Origin: Enterobacteriaceae endosymbiont of Plateumaris rustica
GTDB lineage: Bacteria > Pseudomonadota > Gammaproteobacteria > Enterobacterales > Enterobacteriaceae
Length of the DNA: 64,000 bases
Assembly (NCBI RefSeq): GCF_012562965.1
Contig: NZ_CP046228.1
Location: forward strand, 250,325 to 314,324
Direction: 5' to 3'
Below the pieces are notes generated by a model. That model ran no database searches, was not told the DNA's origin, and was given only the letters and a program-made list of their open reading frames with translations. Position numbers and translations under genes: made by a program. This document shows, one piece after another, positions 27,660-36,605 of the stretch; position 1 is the stretch's first letter; the number at the start of each line of letters is the position of its first letter.

Positions 27660-27732
27660 CGGCGAGAGAGGATTTGAACCTCTGACCCACTGGTCCCAAA
27701 CCAGTTGCGCTACCAAACTGCGCTACTCGCCG
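27660..27732 (-). tRNA. tRNA-Pro(UGG)
   Basis: A cloverleaf on the minus strand closely matches E. coli proM: acceptor CGGCGAG/CTCGCCG, anticodon loop TTTGGGA (anticodon TGG), T-loop TTCAAAT. 73 nt; the following bases are not CCA. Last gene of a three-tRNA cluster equivalent to argX-hisR-leuT-proM with leuT missing. Confidence 0.97.
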
Positions 27733-27752
27733 TTAATTATTTATTATAAATG

Positions 27753-27826
27753 GGTGGCTAATGGGATTCGAACCCATGACAACCGGAACCACAATCCAGT
27801 GCTCTACCATCTGAGCTATAGCCACC
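27753..27826 (-). tRNA. tRNA-His(GUG)
   Basis: Minus-strand cloverleaf like E. coli hisR: anticodon loop TTGTGGT (GTG), T-loop TTCGAAT, acceptor GTGGCTA/TAGCCAC with the extra 5' G(-1) opposite C73. The CCA is not encoded. Middle gene of the cluster. Confidence 0.97.
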
Positions 27827-27842
27827 ATAAAATTTCTTTATG

Positions 27843-27916
27843 TGCACCCGACAGGAATTGAACCTGAACCCTCTGCTTTCGGAAAACAGCACTCTATCCT
27901 ACTGAGCTACGGGTGC
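27843..27916 (-). tRNA. tRNA-Arg(CCG)
   Basis: Minus-strand cloverleaf like E. coli argX: acceptor GCACCCG/CGGGTGC, anticodon loop TTCCGAA (CCG), discriminator A, no encoded CCA. First gene of the cluster. It is kept although CGG should be a very rare codon in this AT-rich genome. Confidence 0.95.
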
Positions 27917-27936
27917 TTTAAATATTAGTATAATTA

Positions 27937-27965
27937 ATATTACAAACTCACAACTTTAATGTCTA
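27937..27965 (-). promoter_or_regulatory. Putative promoter of the tRNA-Arg/His/Pro operon
   Basis: On the minus strand TAGACA (27960-27965) and TAATAT (27937-27942) are separated by exactly 17 bp and lie about 21 nt upstream of the tRNA-Arg gene. A partly overlapping TATACT lies slightly downstream as an alternative -10. Confidence 0.45.
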
Positions 27966-28050
27966 GTTATTTTAACATAAAATTTTTTAATAAATAAATT
28001 TATTTTATACTAATATTTTATTAATAATAATTATTAATGATATTTTGTAT

Positions 28051-29310
28051 TTACGATCTTTTCATCATATCAAAAAATTCATTATTTGTTTTAGTCATAG
28101 ATAATTTATTAATAAGAAATTCCATAGCATCAATTTCACTCATAGGATGAATGATTTTTCTTAAAATCCACATCTTTTGTAAATCTTCTTGAGTACTTAA
28201 TAATTCTTCTTTTCTAGTACCAGAACGATTATAATCAATAGCAGGAAAAACCCTTTTTTCAGCTATTTTACGTGATAAATGTAATTCCATATTACCTGTA
28301 CCTTTAAATTCTTCATAAATTACATCATCCATTTTAGATCCAGTATCAATTAATGCTGTAGCTATTATGGTTAAACTACCACCTTCTTCAACATTTCTTG
28401 CAGCTCCAAAAAAACGTTTAGGACGATGTAAAGCATTGGAATCTACACCACCTGTTAATACTTTTCCTGAAGCAGGAGCAATTGTATTATAAGCTCTAGC
28501 TAAACGTGTCATTGAATCTAATAGAATTACAACGTCTTTTTTATGTTCAACTAACCTTTTAGCTTTTTCAATGACCATTTCTGATACTTGAACATGTCTA
28601 GATGCAGGTTCATCAAAAGTTGATGCAATAACTTCTCCTTTAACTAATCTTTGCATTTCAGTAACTTCTTCAGGACGTTCATCAATTAATAATACTATTA
28701 ATACACATTCTGAATGATTATAAGCTATACTTTGTGCTATGTTTTGTAATAACATAGTTTTTCCAGCTTTAGGAGGAGCTACAATTAATCCTCTTTGACC
28801 TCTTCCTATAGGTGAAGCTAAATCTAAAACACGAGCTGTTAAATCTTCTGTAGAGCCATTTCCTCTTTCCATACTTAAACGAGAATTAGCATGTAATGGA
28901 GTTAAATTTTCAAAAAGAATTTTACTACGAGCATTTTCAGGTTTATCATAATTAACTTCATTAATTTTTAATAAAGCAAAATATCTTTCTCCTTCTTTTG
29001 GAGGACGTATTTTACCTGAAATTGTGTCTCCTGTACGTAAATTAAAACGTCTAATTTGACTTGGAGATACATAAATATCATCTGGTCCTGCTAAATAAGA
29101 GCTATCAGATGAACGTAAAAAACCAAATCCATCTTGTAATATTTCTAATACTCCATCACCAAAAATATCTTCTCCAATTTTAGAATGTTGTTTTAATATA
29201 GCAAAAATAATATCTTGTTTACGCATTCTAGCTAAATTTTCTAAATTAATACTTTTGCCTAAATTAAGTAAATCCGATATTAGTTTATTTTTTAATCCGG
29301 TAAGATTCAT
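28051..29310 (-). CDS. rho: Transcription termination factor Rho
   Basis: Hexameric RNA helicase terminating untranslated transcripts. 419 aa, the same length as E. coli and near-identical over long stretches. The N-terminal helix bundle has [11 protein letters not shown], the RNA-binding cold-shock fold follows (GFGFLRS near 60), and the ATPase domain has the Walker A APPKAGKT near 180 and the ERPEEVTEM region. It is one of the most conserved proteins in the window. trxA lies upstream as in E. coli. The 250-nt leader includes a small hairpin (29346-29361). Confidence 0.98.
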   Translation of the reverse strand: MNLTGLKNKLISDLLNLGKSINLENLARMRKQDIIFAILKQHSKIGEDIFGDGVLEILQDGFGFLRSSDSSYLAGPDDIYVSPSQIRRFNLRTGDTISGKIRPPKEGERYFALLKINEVNYDKPENARSKILFENLTPLHANSRLSMERGNGSTEDLTARVLDLASPIGRGQRGLIVAPPKAGKTMLLQNIAQSIAYNHSECVLIVLLIDERPEEVTEMQRLVKGEVIASTFDEPASRHVQVSEMVIEKAKRLVEHKKDVVILLDSMTRLARAYNTIAPASGKVLTGGVDSNALHRPKRFFGAARNVEEGGSLTIIATALIDTGSKMDDVIYEEFKGTGNMELHLSRKIAEKRVFPAIDYNRSGTRKEELLSTQEDLQKMWILRKIIHPMSEIDAMEFLINKLSMTKTNNEFFDMMKRS

Positions 29311-29345
29311 AATGGTGAGGTCTTAATCTTTGAATAAATCTAGTA

Positions 29346-29361
29346 CATTTCTTTTGAAATG
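29346..29361 (-). promoter_or_regulatory. Hairpin in the rho leader
   Basis: CATTTC-TTTT-GAAATG, a perfect 6-bp stem with a 4-nt loop, about 36 nt upstream of the rho start. In E. coli the rho leader takes part in autogenous attenuation. A similar role here is only suggested by position. Confidence 0.25.
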
Positions 29362-29560
29362 GTATAGTTAATTAATATATACTATATATATTATATATAT
29401 AATTAATAAAAATTTTAATTAAATTATATATAATTTATACATTATTAATATGAGTTTATAATCAAAAAAAATATTTATAATTAAACATCATAAAAATCCT
29501 CCTAAAATTTATTAAATTTTATTTAATTTAATTATTTCATTATTTATATAATAAAATTTA

Positions 29561-29890
29561 TTATTTTAGATGTTTATCTAAAAATTTTATTAATTGAATT
29601 TTATTAATTGAACCAGTAGTTTGATCTACTATAATACCATTATTAAATAATATGATTGTTGGTATACTACGAATATTATATTTTTGAGCTATATTAGGGT
29701 ATTTATCAATATTTAATTTAGCAAAAATTAATTTTTTATTATATATTTTAAATATTTCATCTAAAACTAAAGAAAACATTTTACATGGATTACACCAATC
29801 AGCCCAAAAATCAACTAAAATAAAACTATTAATATTAATATTTACTTTAAAATTTATATCAGTTAAATAAATAATAGTTGAATTTTTCAT
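29561..29890 (-). CDS. trxA: Thioredoxin TrxA with a CNPC active site
   Basis: General disulfide reductase and electron donor, 109 aa as in E. coli. The fold landmarks are present: the buried Asp in LVDFWA, the active-site helix and the cis-proline in SIPTI. The active site reads WCNPCK (Cys33, Cys36) instead of the almost invariant WCGPC. The residue between the cysteines tunes redox potential in this family, so its behaviour may differ. It lies upstream of rho as in E. coli, but a 250-nt spacer separates the two. Confidence 0.95.
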   Translation of the reverse strand: MKNSTIIYLTDINFKVNININSFILVDFWADWCNPCKMFSLVLDEIFKIYNKKLIFAKLNIDKYPNIAQKYNIRSIPTIILFNNGIIVDQTTGSINKIQLIKFLDKHLK

Positions 29891-30660
29891 GAAATAAATT
29901 AATATCCTTTTATTATATTTATATATAATTAAATATAATTGTTCATTATATAATGAATTTAATAAATATACAAATTAAATTTATATAGTAATTTTAAAAT
30001 TAAATTTTATACATAATTATTTATTAATATTTCTAATATTTTATCTTTAATAATTTTGTTATTTACACTACCTAGATATTCTATTTTTTTATTATTTTAT
30101 TTCTATTATATGATATTTTTTAATTATAAATTTTTTTATTAACTGATAATTTTACATGTATTGTAATATAAAAACATTATTTTATTAAATATAATTTTTA
30201 AAATTACTTTTTTTATTTAAATAGAATATAATTTTTTTAAAAATCATAAAATATGAATTTAATCTAAATGAAATAATATTCTATATTATAAATTTTTTAG
30301 TAATAAAAACAAATATTTTATAAAATTCATCTAATAACATATAATGTAAAAGTAATTCTTTTAGTGAAATATTATTTATACGAAAATAATTTTAATTTAT
30401 TAAAAAAATTAATTTGTATATTCATTAAACTACATTAATTTTTTAAAAATGTAAATTTTTTTTAAATAAACATTTTTTCATTTAACTATATTTTATAAAA
30501 TAACTAAATATAAAAATTATAATTTTCATTCTAATAAATAAATGATGTACTGATCATAAAATATATTCTTAAAATTAAATTATTATATTTAAAATATTTT
30601 TTTAAGAAAAAATATTATGATTAAATAATAATAAAGATAAATATTTTTTATTAAGTTTAA

Positions 30661-30719
30661 AATTATCTATTCGATATGAAATTATCATCCCAAATATATC
30701 TAGAAATTAATAGATAATT
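30661..30719. repeat. Stem-loop with 11-bp arms in the gene-free region
   Basis: Arms 30661-30671 and 30709-30719 are exact reverse complements; the 37-nt loop contains the least AT-rich sequence nearby (TATCATCCC). It lies 25 nt before the 36-bp palindrome. Confidence 0.5.
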
Positions 30720-30744
30720 ATAATATAAATAATAAATTATATAT

Positions 30745-30780
30745 TTTTTTATAAATAAAAATATTTTTATTTATAAAAAA
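30745..30780. repeat. 36-bp perfect palindrome, AT only
   Basis: All 18 base pairs on each side of the centre (between 30762 and 30763) match. Every base is A or T. It is followed on the plus strand by TTTT. It could extrude as a cruciform or act as a terminator hairpin, but no gene lies directly upstream on either strand. Confidence 0.8.
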
Positions 30781-30951
30781 TTTTAGTTGCTAATCTTATA
30801 TTTTAATTATATTATGTTTTTTGTAAAATTAATATGTAGGAAAATAGATTATTTAAAATAAATAAATTAATAAAATAAGTTAAATTATATTAAATATTAA
30901 AAATAACTATATTTTAATAAATTATTAAAATAAAATTAAGTTGAGTTGAAT

Positions 30952-31404
30952 ATGAAAAAAAAAAATAAAATTTTATCTTCTTTAAATATTTTATCTATTG
31001 CAGGAGTTACTCCTTATAAAATAAAATTAAAAGAAGAATATATGAATAAAAAACAATTATTACATTTTAAAACAATATTACAATCTTGGCGTAAACAGTT
31101 AATAAATGAAGGTAATAGTGATATTTCTTATATGCAAAATAAATCATCAAAATTTCCTGATCCAATAGATAGAGCAGTACAAGAAGAAGAATTTAGTTTT
31201 GAATTAAGAAATAGAGATAGAGAAAGAAAATTAATAAAAAAAATTGAAATGACTTTAATAAAAATTAAACAAAATAATTTTGGATATTGTCAATCTTGCG
31301 GAATAGAAATTGGTATAAAAAGATTAGAAGCTCGTCCTACTGCAGATTTATGTATTGATTGTAAAACACTAGCTGAAATTCGTGAAAAACAAATAGCAGG
31401 ATAG
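30952..31404 (+). CDS. dksA: RNA polymerase-binding transcription factor DksA
   Basis: DksA acts with ppGpp through the polymerase secondary channel on rRNA and other promoters. 150 aa from the ATG at 30952 (E. coli 151); a TTG two codons upstream (30946) is possible but less likely. The coiled-coil tip motif FPDPIDRA is intact, as is the four-cysteine zinc finger (CQSCG and CIDC) and the C-terminal [20 protein letters not shown] stretch, nearly identical to E. coli. It is isolated between two gene-free stretches, followed by a good terminator and ending in TAG. Confidence 0.96.
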   Translation: MKKKNKILSSLNILSIAGVTPYKIKLKEEYMNKKQLLHFKTILQSWRKQLINEGNSDISYMQNKSSKFPDPIDRAVQEEEFSFELRNRDRERKLIKKIEMTLIKIKQNNFGYCQSCGIEIGIKRLEARPTADLCIDCKTLAEIREKQIAG

Positions 31405-31417
31405 ATAAATAAATAGA

Positions 31418-31444
31418 ATTTCTTAATAAAATTTATTAAGAAAT
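31418..31444 (+). terminator. Rho-independent terminator of dksA
   Basis: Perfect 12-bp arms 31418-31429 and 31433-31444 with a 3-nt loop, 14 nt after the dksA stop, followed by ATTTTTTAG. Confidence 0.7.
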
Positions 31445-32391
31445 ATTTTTTAGTATTTTACTGTATAATTAAGATTATAAATATAAAATAATAATATAAA
31501 ATATTAGAATCAAAATAATAAATAAAAAAATATAATGAATAATTAAATAATTATAATAAAATCTAGAAATAATATATTAAATATAATTAATTTTGAATAT
31601 TTTATCTAAAAAAATTAAAACAAAGAAGTATAATAAATAACTATTTCTAATAAATAGTTAAATGAGTTCAATAAATGTAGAAATTAAATTAATATCATCA
31701 AAATTTTAATAAAAATTACATTCAATAAAATAGTTAAATAAAAATAATATAACAATTAAAATAATTATAATTATTACATGTAAAATAAATTAAAGTTATT
31801 ATAAAAGTAATTAATTTACAAAAAAAATAATACTACATACCATATGTTTAGTAAAATAACTAATAATATAAATTTATATATAAATAATTAATAAATTTTT
31901 AATTTTATGTTAAAATTTAAATTTAAAAATAATGAGGTTATATTTAATAAATATTATTATAATAATTTTTGTATAGAAAAAAATTTTATAATTTATTTGT
32001 TCCATAAATTTAATTTTTTAAGATATTTTAAATTTTTAACAAAAAAAATTTTTGTACTCTACAATAACTTGTTTCATTTATTAATATTTATATATTAGTT
32101 TCAAATAAATTAAAATTAAACTCTTAAGGTACTAATTTTATTAATTTTTTTAATACTTATATTTTATTAAATTATAATTAAATCTATAAATATTTTTCTA
32201 AATTTATTTATTAATTAATTAATAATTTTTAAAATAATTATTTTTACTAACTATTATAATCTAATAAAACATAAAATCTTTTTTTTTGAATATCTAAGTT
32301 AAAATTTATTTAAATAAATTTTAAAGAAATTAATAATTTTAATGCATATAATAAAATTATATTTATAATTCTTAATTAAATAAAAAATTAA

Positions 32392-32436
32392 AAACGATAT
32401 GTTTTATTATATTATATATAAATAAACATATCGTTT
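32392..32436 (-). terminator. Terminator downstream of sodA
   Basis: Perfect 13-bp arms 32392-32404 and 32424-32436 with a 19-nt loop, 17 nt past the sodA stop. The minus strand beyond the stem is T-rich (TTTTAATTTTTTAT). Confidence 0.55.
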
Positions 32437-32452
32437 ATAAAAAAATCAAAAA

Positions 32453-33079
32453 TTATATTTCATTTTTTAAAAATAAATTTTGTACTTCATCCCAATTTAA
32501 TATATTCCAAAAAGCTTTAATATATAAAGATCTTTGATTTTGATATTTTAAATAATATGCATGTTCCCATAAATCTAAAGCTATAATAGGATAACCAAAA
32601 AAACCATTAATTTTTTTACCCATTAATGGATGATATTGATTTTTAGTAGTAACTATACTTAAAATATTATTTTTTTTTATTAACCAAATCCATCCTGAAC
32701 CAAAAAAATTTATTGCAATATTTTCAAAATTTTTTTGAAATTTTTTAAAACTACCAAATGATTTTATTATAGCATTTTTTATTATATCATTAGGTTGAGT
32801 ATTTTTTTTTAAAATTTTCCAAAAAAAACTATGATTTGCATGTCCTCCTACATTATTACGTAAAAAATTTCTTTGTAAAGTTGATAATGGTATTATATCT
32901 ATCATAGATAACAATTCATTTATTGAAATATCTTTTAATTTAATTTCATTAAGAACTAAATTAGTATTATTTATATAACTTTGATGATGTTTTGTATGAT
33001 GAATTTCCATTGTTTCTTTATCAAAAAATGGTTCTAATGCAGAATAATTATATGATAAAGATGGTAATTTATAAACCAT
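32453..33079 (-). CDS. sodA: Superoxide dismutase, manganese type
   Basis: Dismutates superoxide. 208 aa (E. coli SodA 206) with a near-identical N-terminus ([15 protein letters not shown]). Metal ligands are His27, His83 ([10 protein letters not shown]), Asp169 and His173 ([10 protein letters not shown]). The active-site glutamine comes from the C-terminal half (Gln148 in [11 protein letters not shown]) with a double glycine at 78-79, the pattern of Mn rather than Fe enzymes. It lies 27 nt downstream of aroE, an arrangement not found in E. coli, so it was brought here by rearrangement or deletion. Confidence 0.96.
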   Translation of the reverse strand: MVYKLPSLSYNYSALEPFFDKETMEIHHTKHHQSYINNTNLVLNEIKLKDISINELLSMIDIIPLSTLQRNFLRNNVGGHANHSFFWKILKKNTQPNDIIKNAIIKSFGSFKKFQKNFENIAINFFGSGWIWLIKKNNILSIVTTKNQYHPLMGKKINGFFGYPIIALDLWEHAYYLKYQNQRSLYIKAFWNILNWDEVQNLFLKNEI

Positions 33080-33106
33080 ATAAATGATTCCTTTATAAAA
33101 ATTGTT

Positions 33107-33943
33107 TTAAAAAAAATATTTTTTTTTAAATTGTTTTAAAATTAATTCAGTATTAGGCATAACTCCATGCCATAAAAAAAATGAATAAGCTGCTTGTTCT
33201 ATTAACATACCTATACCATCAGATATTTTTTTAGCACCATGATATAAACACCATTCTAAAAATGGTGTTATATTTATACTATAAAATAAATCATAGCAAA
33301 AAATATTAGAATGAATAATTTTAGAAGAAATTTTTGGAACTTCACCTTTAATACTACTAGATGTTGCATTTATAATTAAATCATAATTTATTTTTTTATT
33401 ATTAATAATATTATCAATATCTTCTATTTTAATAATACTAATATTTTTTTTATTATTAAAAAATTTTAGAAGATTATAAGAATTTTTATAAGTACGATTA
33501 ACTATTGTAATTTTACAACCAAAATTAATAATAGAATATATAATTCCTTTAGCAGCACCTCCTGCACCTAATAATAATATATTACTATTTTTATGTATAA
33601 ATTTAATTTTTTGTAAATCTTTTAATAATCCAATTCCATCAGTATTATCTCCTAATATTTTATTATTTTTAATAATTTTTAATGTATTAACTACTCCGCT
33701 TTTAATTCCTCGATCTGTTAAAAAATCACATATATTATATGCTTTTTTTTTAAAAGGAATTGTAATATTAGCACCATAGCCTCCATTTTTAAAAAAATTA
33801 TTAATTATATTATTAAATTTATCAATTGGAACATATATTTTTTTATATTGTTGTATAATATTTAATTGATTAGCAAATAATTTATGTATTATAGGGGATT
33901 TACTATGTTTTATAGGATTTCCAAAAATAGCAAATATTTTCAT
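33107..33943 (-). CDS. aroE: Shikimate dehydrogenase AroE
   Basis: NADPH-dependent reduction of 3-dehydroshikimate, step four of the shikimate pathway; AroA, also in this window, acts two steps later. 278 aa (E. coli 272). The substrate-binding SKSP, the catalytic lysine in NITIPFKK, NTDG, the dinucleotide-binding GAGGAAKG near residue 125 and NATSS are all present. It follows tsaC by 20 nt, as in the E. coli tsaC-aroE pair. Confidence 0.97.
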   Translation of the reverse strand: MKIFAIFGNPIKHSKSPIIHKLFANQLNIIQQYKKIYVPIDKFNNIINNFFKNGGYGANITIPFKKKAYNICDFLTDRGIKSGVVNTLKIIKNNKILGDNTDGIGLLKDLQKIKFIHKNSNILLLGAGGAAKGIIYSIINFGCKITIVNRTYKNSYNLLKFFNNKKNISIIKIEDIDNIINNKKINYDLIINATSSSIKGEVPKISSKIIHSNIFCYDLFYSINITPFLEWCLYHGAKKISDGIGMLIEQAAYSFFLWHGVMPNTELILKQFKKKYFF

Positions 33944-33963
33944 ATTATATTACTTATTCCTTA

Positions 33964-34512
33964 TTATCCTTTACGAATAATTTTATTTGTTATACTATCT
34001 CTAATTTCAGATGGTTTTTTATATCCTGCAATATAATCTTTTAAAATTAATATTTTTTCTTTAAAATAATAATTAATTTCATGAGAATACAAACATGGTT
34101 TATAACCTGTTATATTTGCACTAGTAGAAACAATAGGTTTACCATAAAGACGACATAATTTATTAATAGGATAATAATTAGTTATACGAATAGCTATTGA
34201 ATTAAAATTTCCAATTAACCAATAAGGAGTATTAAGTGATATAGGAATTGTCCATGTCATAAATTTTTGACATGATAAAATCATATTAATATTATTTAAA
34301 GATAATTTTTTTTCATCTATGTAAGATAGTATTTGTTTGTAATTTGCAGCTATTAAAATTAATCCTTTATTAATATCACGTTGTTTCATAGATAATAATT
34401 TATAAACTGCATTTTTATTGTCAGGATCACATCCTAATCCAAATACAGATTCAGTAGGATAAGCAATTATTTTACCTAATTTTAATTCATTAATAAATAT
34501 ATCAAAATTCAT
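33964..34512 (-). CDS. tsaC: L-threonylcarbamoyladenylate synthase TsaC
   Basis: Makes threonylcarbamoyl-AMP for the t6A tRNA modification completed by TsaD. 182 aa (E. coli 190). AYPTESVFGLGCDP, the KQR motif, GLILIAAN and GKPIVSTSANITG are conserved. The family WPGPxT motif is replaced by QKFMT (residues 82-86) with one residue deleted, an unusual loss near the active site. It is the first of the tsaC-aroE-sodA run and divergent from def. Confidence 0.94.
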   Translation of the reverse strand: MNFDIFINELKLGKIIAYPTESVFGLGCDPDNKNAVYKLLSMKQRDINKGLILIAANYKQILSYIDEKKLSLNNINMILSCQKFMTWTIPISLNTPYWLIGNFNSIAIRITNYYPINKLCRLYGKPIVSTSANITGYKPCLYSHEINYYFKEKILILKDYIAGYKKPSEIRDSITNKIIRKG

Positions 34513-34670
34513 AATTTAATTATCATTTATTAATATTAATAATTATTATTGTATTTAATTTTATTTTATCATATAATTATCATTTAATAAAAAATATATT
34601 GATCAATAATATTTAAAATAAATATAAAAATAATAATTTAACAATAAATAATTTTTTATAAAAGATTTTT

Positions 34671-35195
34671 ATGTCAATATTAAAATTATTATATTTTCCA
34701 AATAATAAATTACGAATTATAGCTAAACCTGTAAAAAGAATAGATGATAAAATCAAATTATTAATTGATGATATGATTCAAACCATGTATATAAAAAAAG
34801 GAATAGGTTTAGCAGCAACACAGATAGGAACACATAAGCGTATTATAGTTATAGATATATCAAATAAACAAAATAATCCTTTAATTTTTATTAATCCAAA
34901 ATTAATTATAATAGATAAAACAAAGATTAGTAATGAAGAAGGATGTTTATCAATACCTCTACAAAAACATTTTATTTTTAGGTATAAAACAGTAAAAGTG
35001 CAAGCAAAAAATTTAATTAATAAAAATTTTGAAATAGAAACTAGTAATTTACTATCTTACTGTTTACAACATGAAATAGATCATTTAAATGGAATTTTAT
35101 TTATTGATTATCTATCAAATTTAAAATATCAAAGAATTTATCAAAAAATGGAAAAATTTCATAAAAAAATGAAACGTTGTAAAATAAATAAATAA
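34671..35195 (+). CDS. def: Peptide deformylase
   Basis: Removes the formyl group from nascent proteins. 174 aa (E. coli 169). The three deformylase motifs are intact: GIGLAATQIG, EGCLSIP with the metal cysteine, and QHEIDHLNG with the two histidines and catalytic glutamate. It forms an operon with fmt (17-nt gap), as in E. coli; smf, smg and topA-like genes next to it are absent. Confidence 0.97.
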   Translation: MSILKLLYFPNNKLRIIAKPVKRIDDKIKLLIDDMIQTMYIKKGIGLAATQIGTHKRIIVIDISNKQNNPLIFINPKLIIIDKTKISNEEGCLSIPLQKHFIFRYKTVKVQAKNLINKNFEIETSNLLSYCLQHEIDHLNGILFIDYLSNLKYQRIYQKMEKFHKKMKRCKINK

Positions 35196-35212
35196 TATAA
35201 TATACAATTATA

Positions 35213-36187
35213 ATGAGTAGAAAAAAAATTAAAATTATTTTTATGGGAACATCTAACTTTGCTGTTTTTCATTTAAAAACATTATTAAATTATTATCAGG
35301 TAGTTTGTGTTATTACTAAGGCAGATAGTTATTCTAATAGAGGATATAAATTAACTTTTAGTCCTATTAAAAATTTAGTATTAAAACATAAAATAAAAAT
35401 TTTACAACCTTTATCTTTAAATACTAAAGAATTTTTAAATTCAATATTAAAATATAAATTTGATATGATTATTGTTGTAGATTATGGTTTATTAATACCT
35501 CAATCTATTTTAAAAATACCACCTTTAGGATGTATTAATGTACATGCGTCATTATTACCAAGATGGAGAGGAGCAGCACCAATACAAAGAGCTTTATATG
35601 AAAATGACGCTAAAACAGGTGTTAGTATTATTAAAATGAATAATTATTTAGATGCCGGAGATATTATATATCAAAAAGAATGTAATATTGACTATAATGA
35701 TACATATGGTACATTGTATAATAAATTATGTATTTTAGGTTTAAAAAGTCTTTTATATGTTTTAAATATCTTTTCTAATGGAAAAGATATTAAATTAAAA
35801 CCTCAAACCAAAAATAATTTTAAGATAACATATGCTAATAAAATTTTAAAAAAAGAAAGTAAAATAAATTGGTTTTTTCCAACTAAAAAAATAGAATGTA
35901 TAATTCGTGCATTTAATCCATATCCAGGAACATATTTTTTATTAAAAAATGAAAGATTTAAAATATGGAATGTAGAAATAATAAATAATAATATTGATAA
36001 AAACATATTAGTTCCAGGTAAAATATTATCTATAGATAATAAAAATAGTATTGATATAAGCACAATTGATGGAATTTTAAAAATAAAGATAATTCAACCT
36101 AGTGGTAAAATTCCAATGAATGTTAAAGATTTTTTAAATAATAAAAAATATAAAAAACTTTTTTCTAAAGGTAAAATTTTAAAATAA
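35213..36187 (+). CDS. fmt: Methionyl-tRNA formyltransferase
   Basis: Formylates initiator Met-tRNA. 324 aa (E. coli 315). The formyltransferase core has FMGTSNFAV at the N-terminus, the catalytic Asn/His in INVHASLLPRWRGAAPIQ near 105-120, and the third catalytic residue in YLDAGD; a C-terminal OB-like domain follows. The gene stops 9 nt from the convergent end of rplQ; rsmB, trkA, mscL and zntR of E. coli have been lost from this junction. Confidence 0.97.
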   Translation: MSRKKIKIIFMGTSNFAVFHLKTLLNYYQVVCVITKADSYSNRGYKLTFSPIKNLVLKHKIKILQPLSLNTKEFLNSILKYKFDMIIVVDYGLLIPQSILKIPPLGCINVHASLLPRWRGAAPIQRALYENDAKTGVSIIKMNNYLDAGDIIYQKECNIDYNDTYGTLYNKLCILGLKSLLYVLNIFSNGKDIKLKPQTKNNFKITYANKILKKESKINWFFPTKKIECIIRAFNPYPGTYFLLKNERFKIWNVEIINNNIDKNILVPGKILSIDNKNSIDISTIDGILKIKIIQPSGKIPMNVKDFLNNKKYKKLFSKGKILK

Positions 36188-36196
36188 TTTAAATAT

Positions 36197-36571
36197 TTAT
36201 TTATTTTTAACCATTTTTCGATCTAATAATTCTATATATGACATTGGTGCTTTATCACCACTACGAAATCCACATTTTATTATACGTGTATATCCACCTA
36301 ATCTATGTTTAAATCTTGGTGCTATAAAATTAAATAATTTAATTAAATTATTTTTATTATTTATACGAGAACGAATCAATCTTTTATTAGATATATTATT
36401 CTTTTTTGCAATTGTTATTAATGGTTCTATTGTTCTTTTTAATTCTTTAGCTTTTACAGTTGTTGTTTTAATAATTTCATATTTTATTAAAGAATTAGCC
36501 ATATTTTTTAACATAGATTTACGATGACTACTAGTTCTATTTAAATGACGACCTATTTTACGATGACGCAT
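36197..36571 (-). CDS. rplQ: 50S ribosomal protein bL17
   Basis: L17, near the peptide exit tunnel. 124 aa (E. coli 127), starting [20 protein letters not shown] as the family does. Last gene of the alpha operon, 34 nt after rpoA. A GGTAATAT-type upstream sequence gives only a modest Shine-Dalgarno. Confidence 0.97.
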   Translation of the reverse strand: MRHRKIGRHLNRTSSHRKSMLKNMANSLIKYEIIKTTTVKAKELKRTIEPLITIAKKNNISNKRLIRSRINNKNNLIKLFNFIAPRFKHRLGGYTRIIKCGFRSGDKAPMSYIELLDRKMVKNK

Positions 36572-36605
36572 ATAATATTACCTTATATTATTAAAAATAA
36601 AAATA

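Larger units (their letters stand above)
29891..30951. other. Gene-free stretch between trxA and dksA
   Basis: About 1.06 kb with no credible open frame on either strand and extremely low G+C. It contains an 11-bp stem-loop (30661-30719) and a 36-bp perfect palindrome (30745-30780). A short minus-strand frame around 30020-30100 (including IEYLGSVNNKIIKDKILEI) looks slightly protein-like and might be a remnant of an eroded gene, but I cannot identify it. Probably decayed DNA. No tRNA, tmRNA, 4.5S or RNase P RNA signature is seen. Confidence 0.6.
31405..32452. other. Gene-free stretch between dksA and sodA
   Basis: About 1.05 kb. After the dksA terminator I see no supportable gene. A 63-codon plus-strand frame (31907-32098) is low-complexity Phe/Asn/Lys/Ile with no recognisable domain and is more likely chance. 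A 9-bp hairpin lies at 31638-31660, and the sodA terminator at 32392-32436. Probably the residue of deleted genes. Confidence 0.6.

Noticed and set aside
31907-32098. A 63-codon plus-strand open frame in the dksA-sodA gap
   Set aside because: Low-complexity Phe/Asn/Lys/Ile composition expected of chance frames in AT-rich DNA, no recognisable domain, no ribosome-binding site and no operon context.
29891-32452. A replication origin in the gene-free region
   Set aside because: No dnaA, mnmG or DnaA-box clusters are seen, and low G+C with palindromes alone is not evidence of an origin.
35803-36063. Open frame antisense to fmt
   Set aside because: Hydrophobic chance translation of an AT-rich complementary strand.
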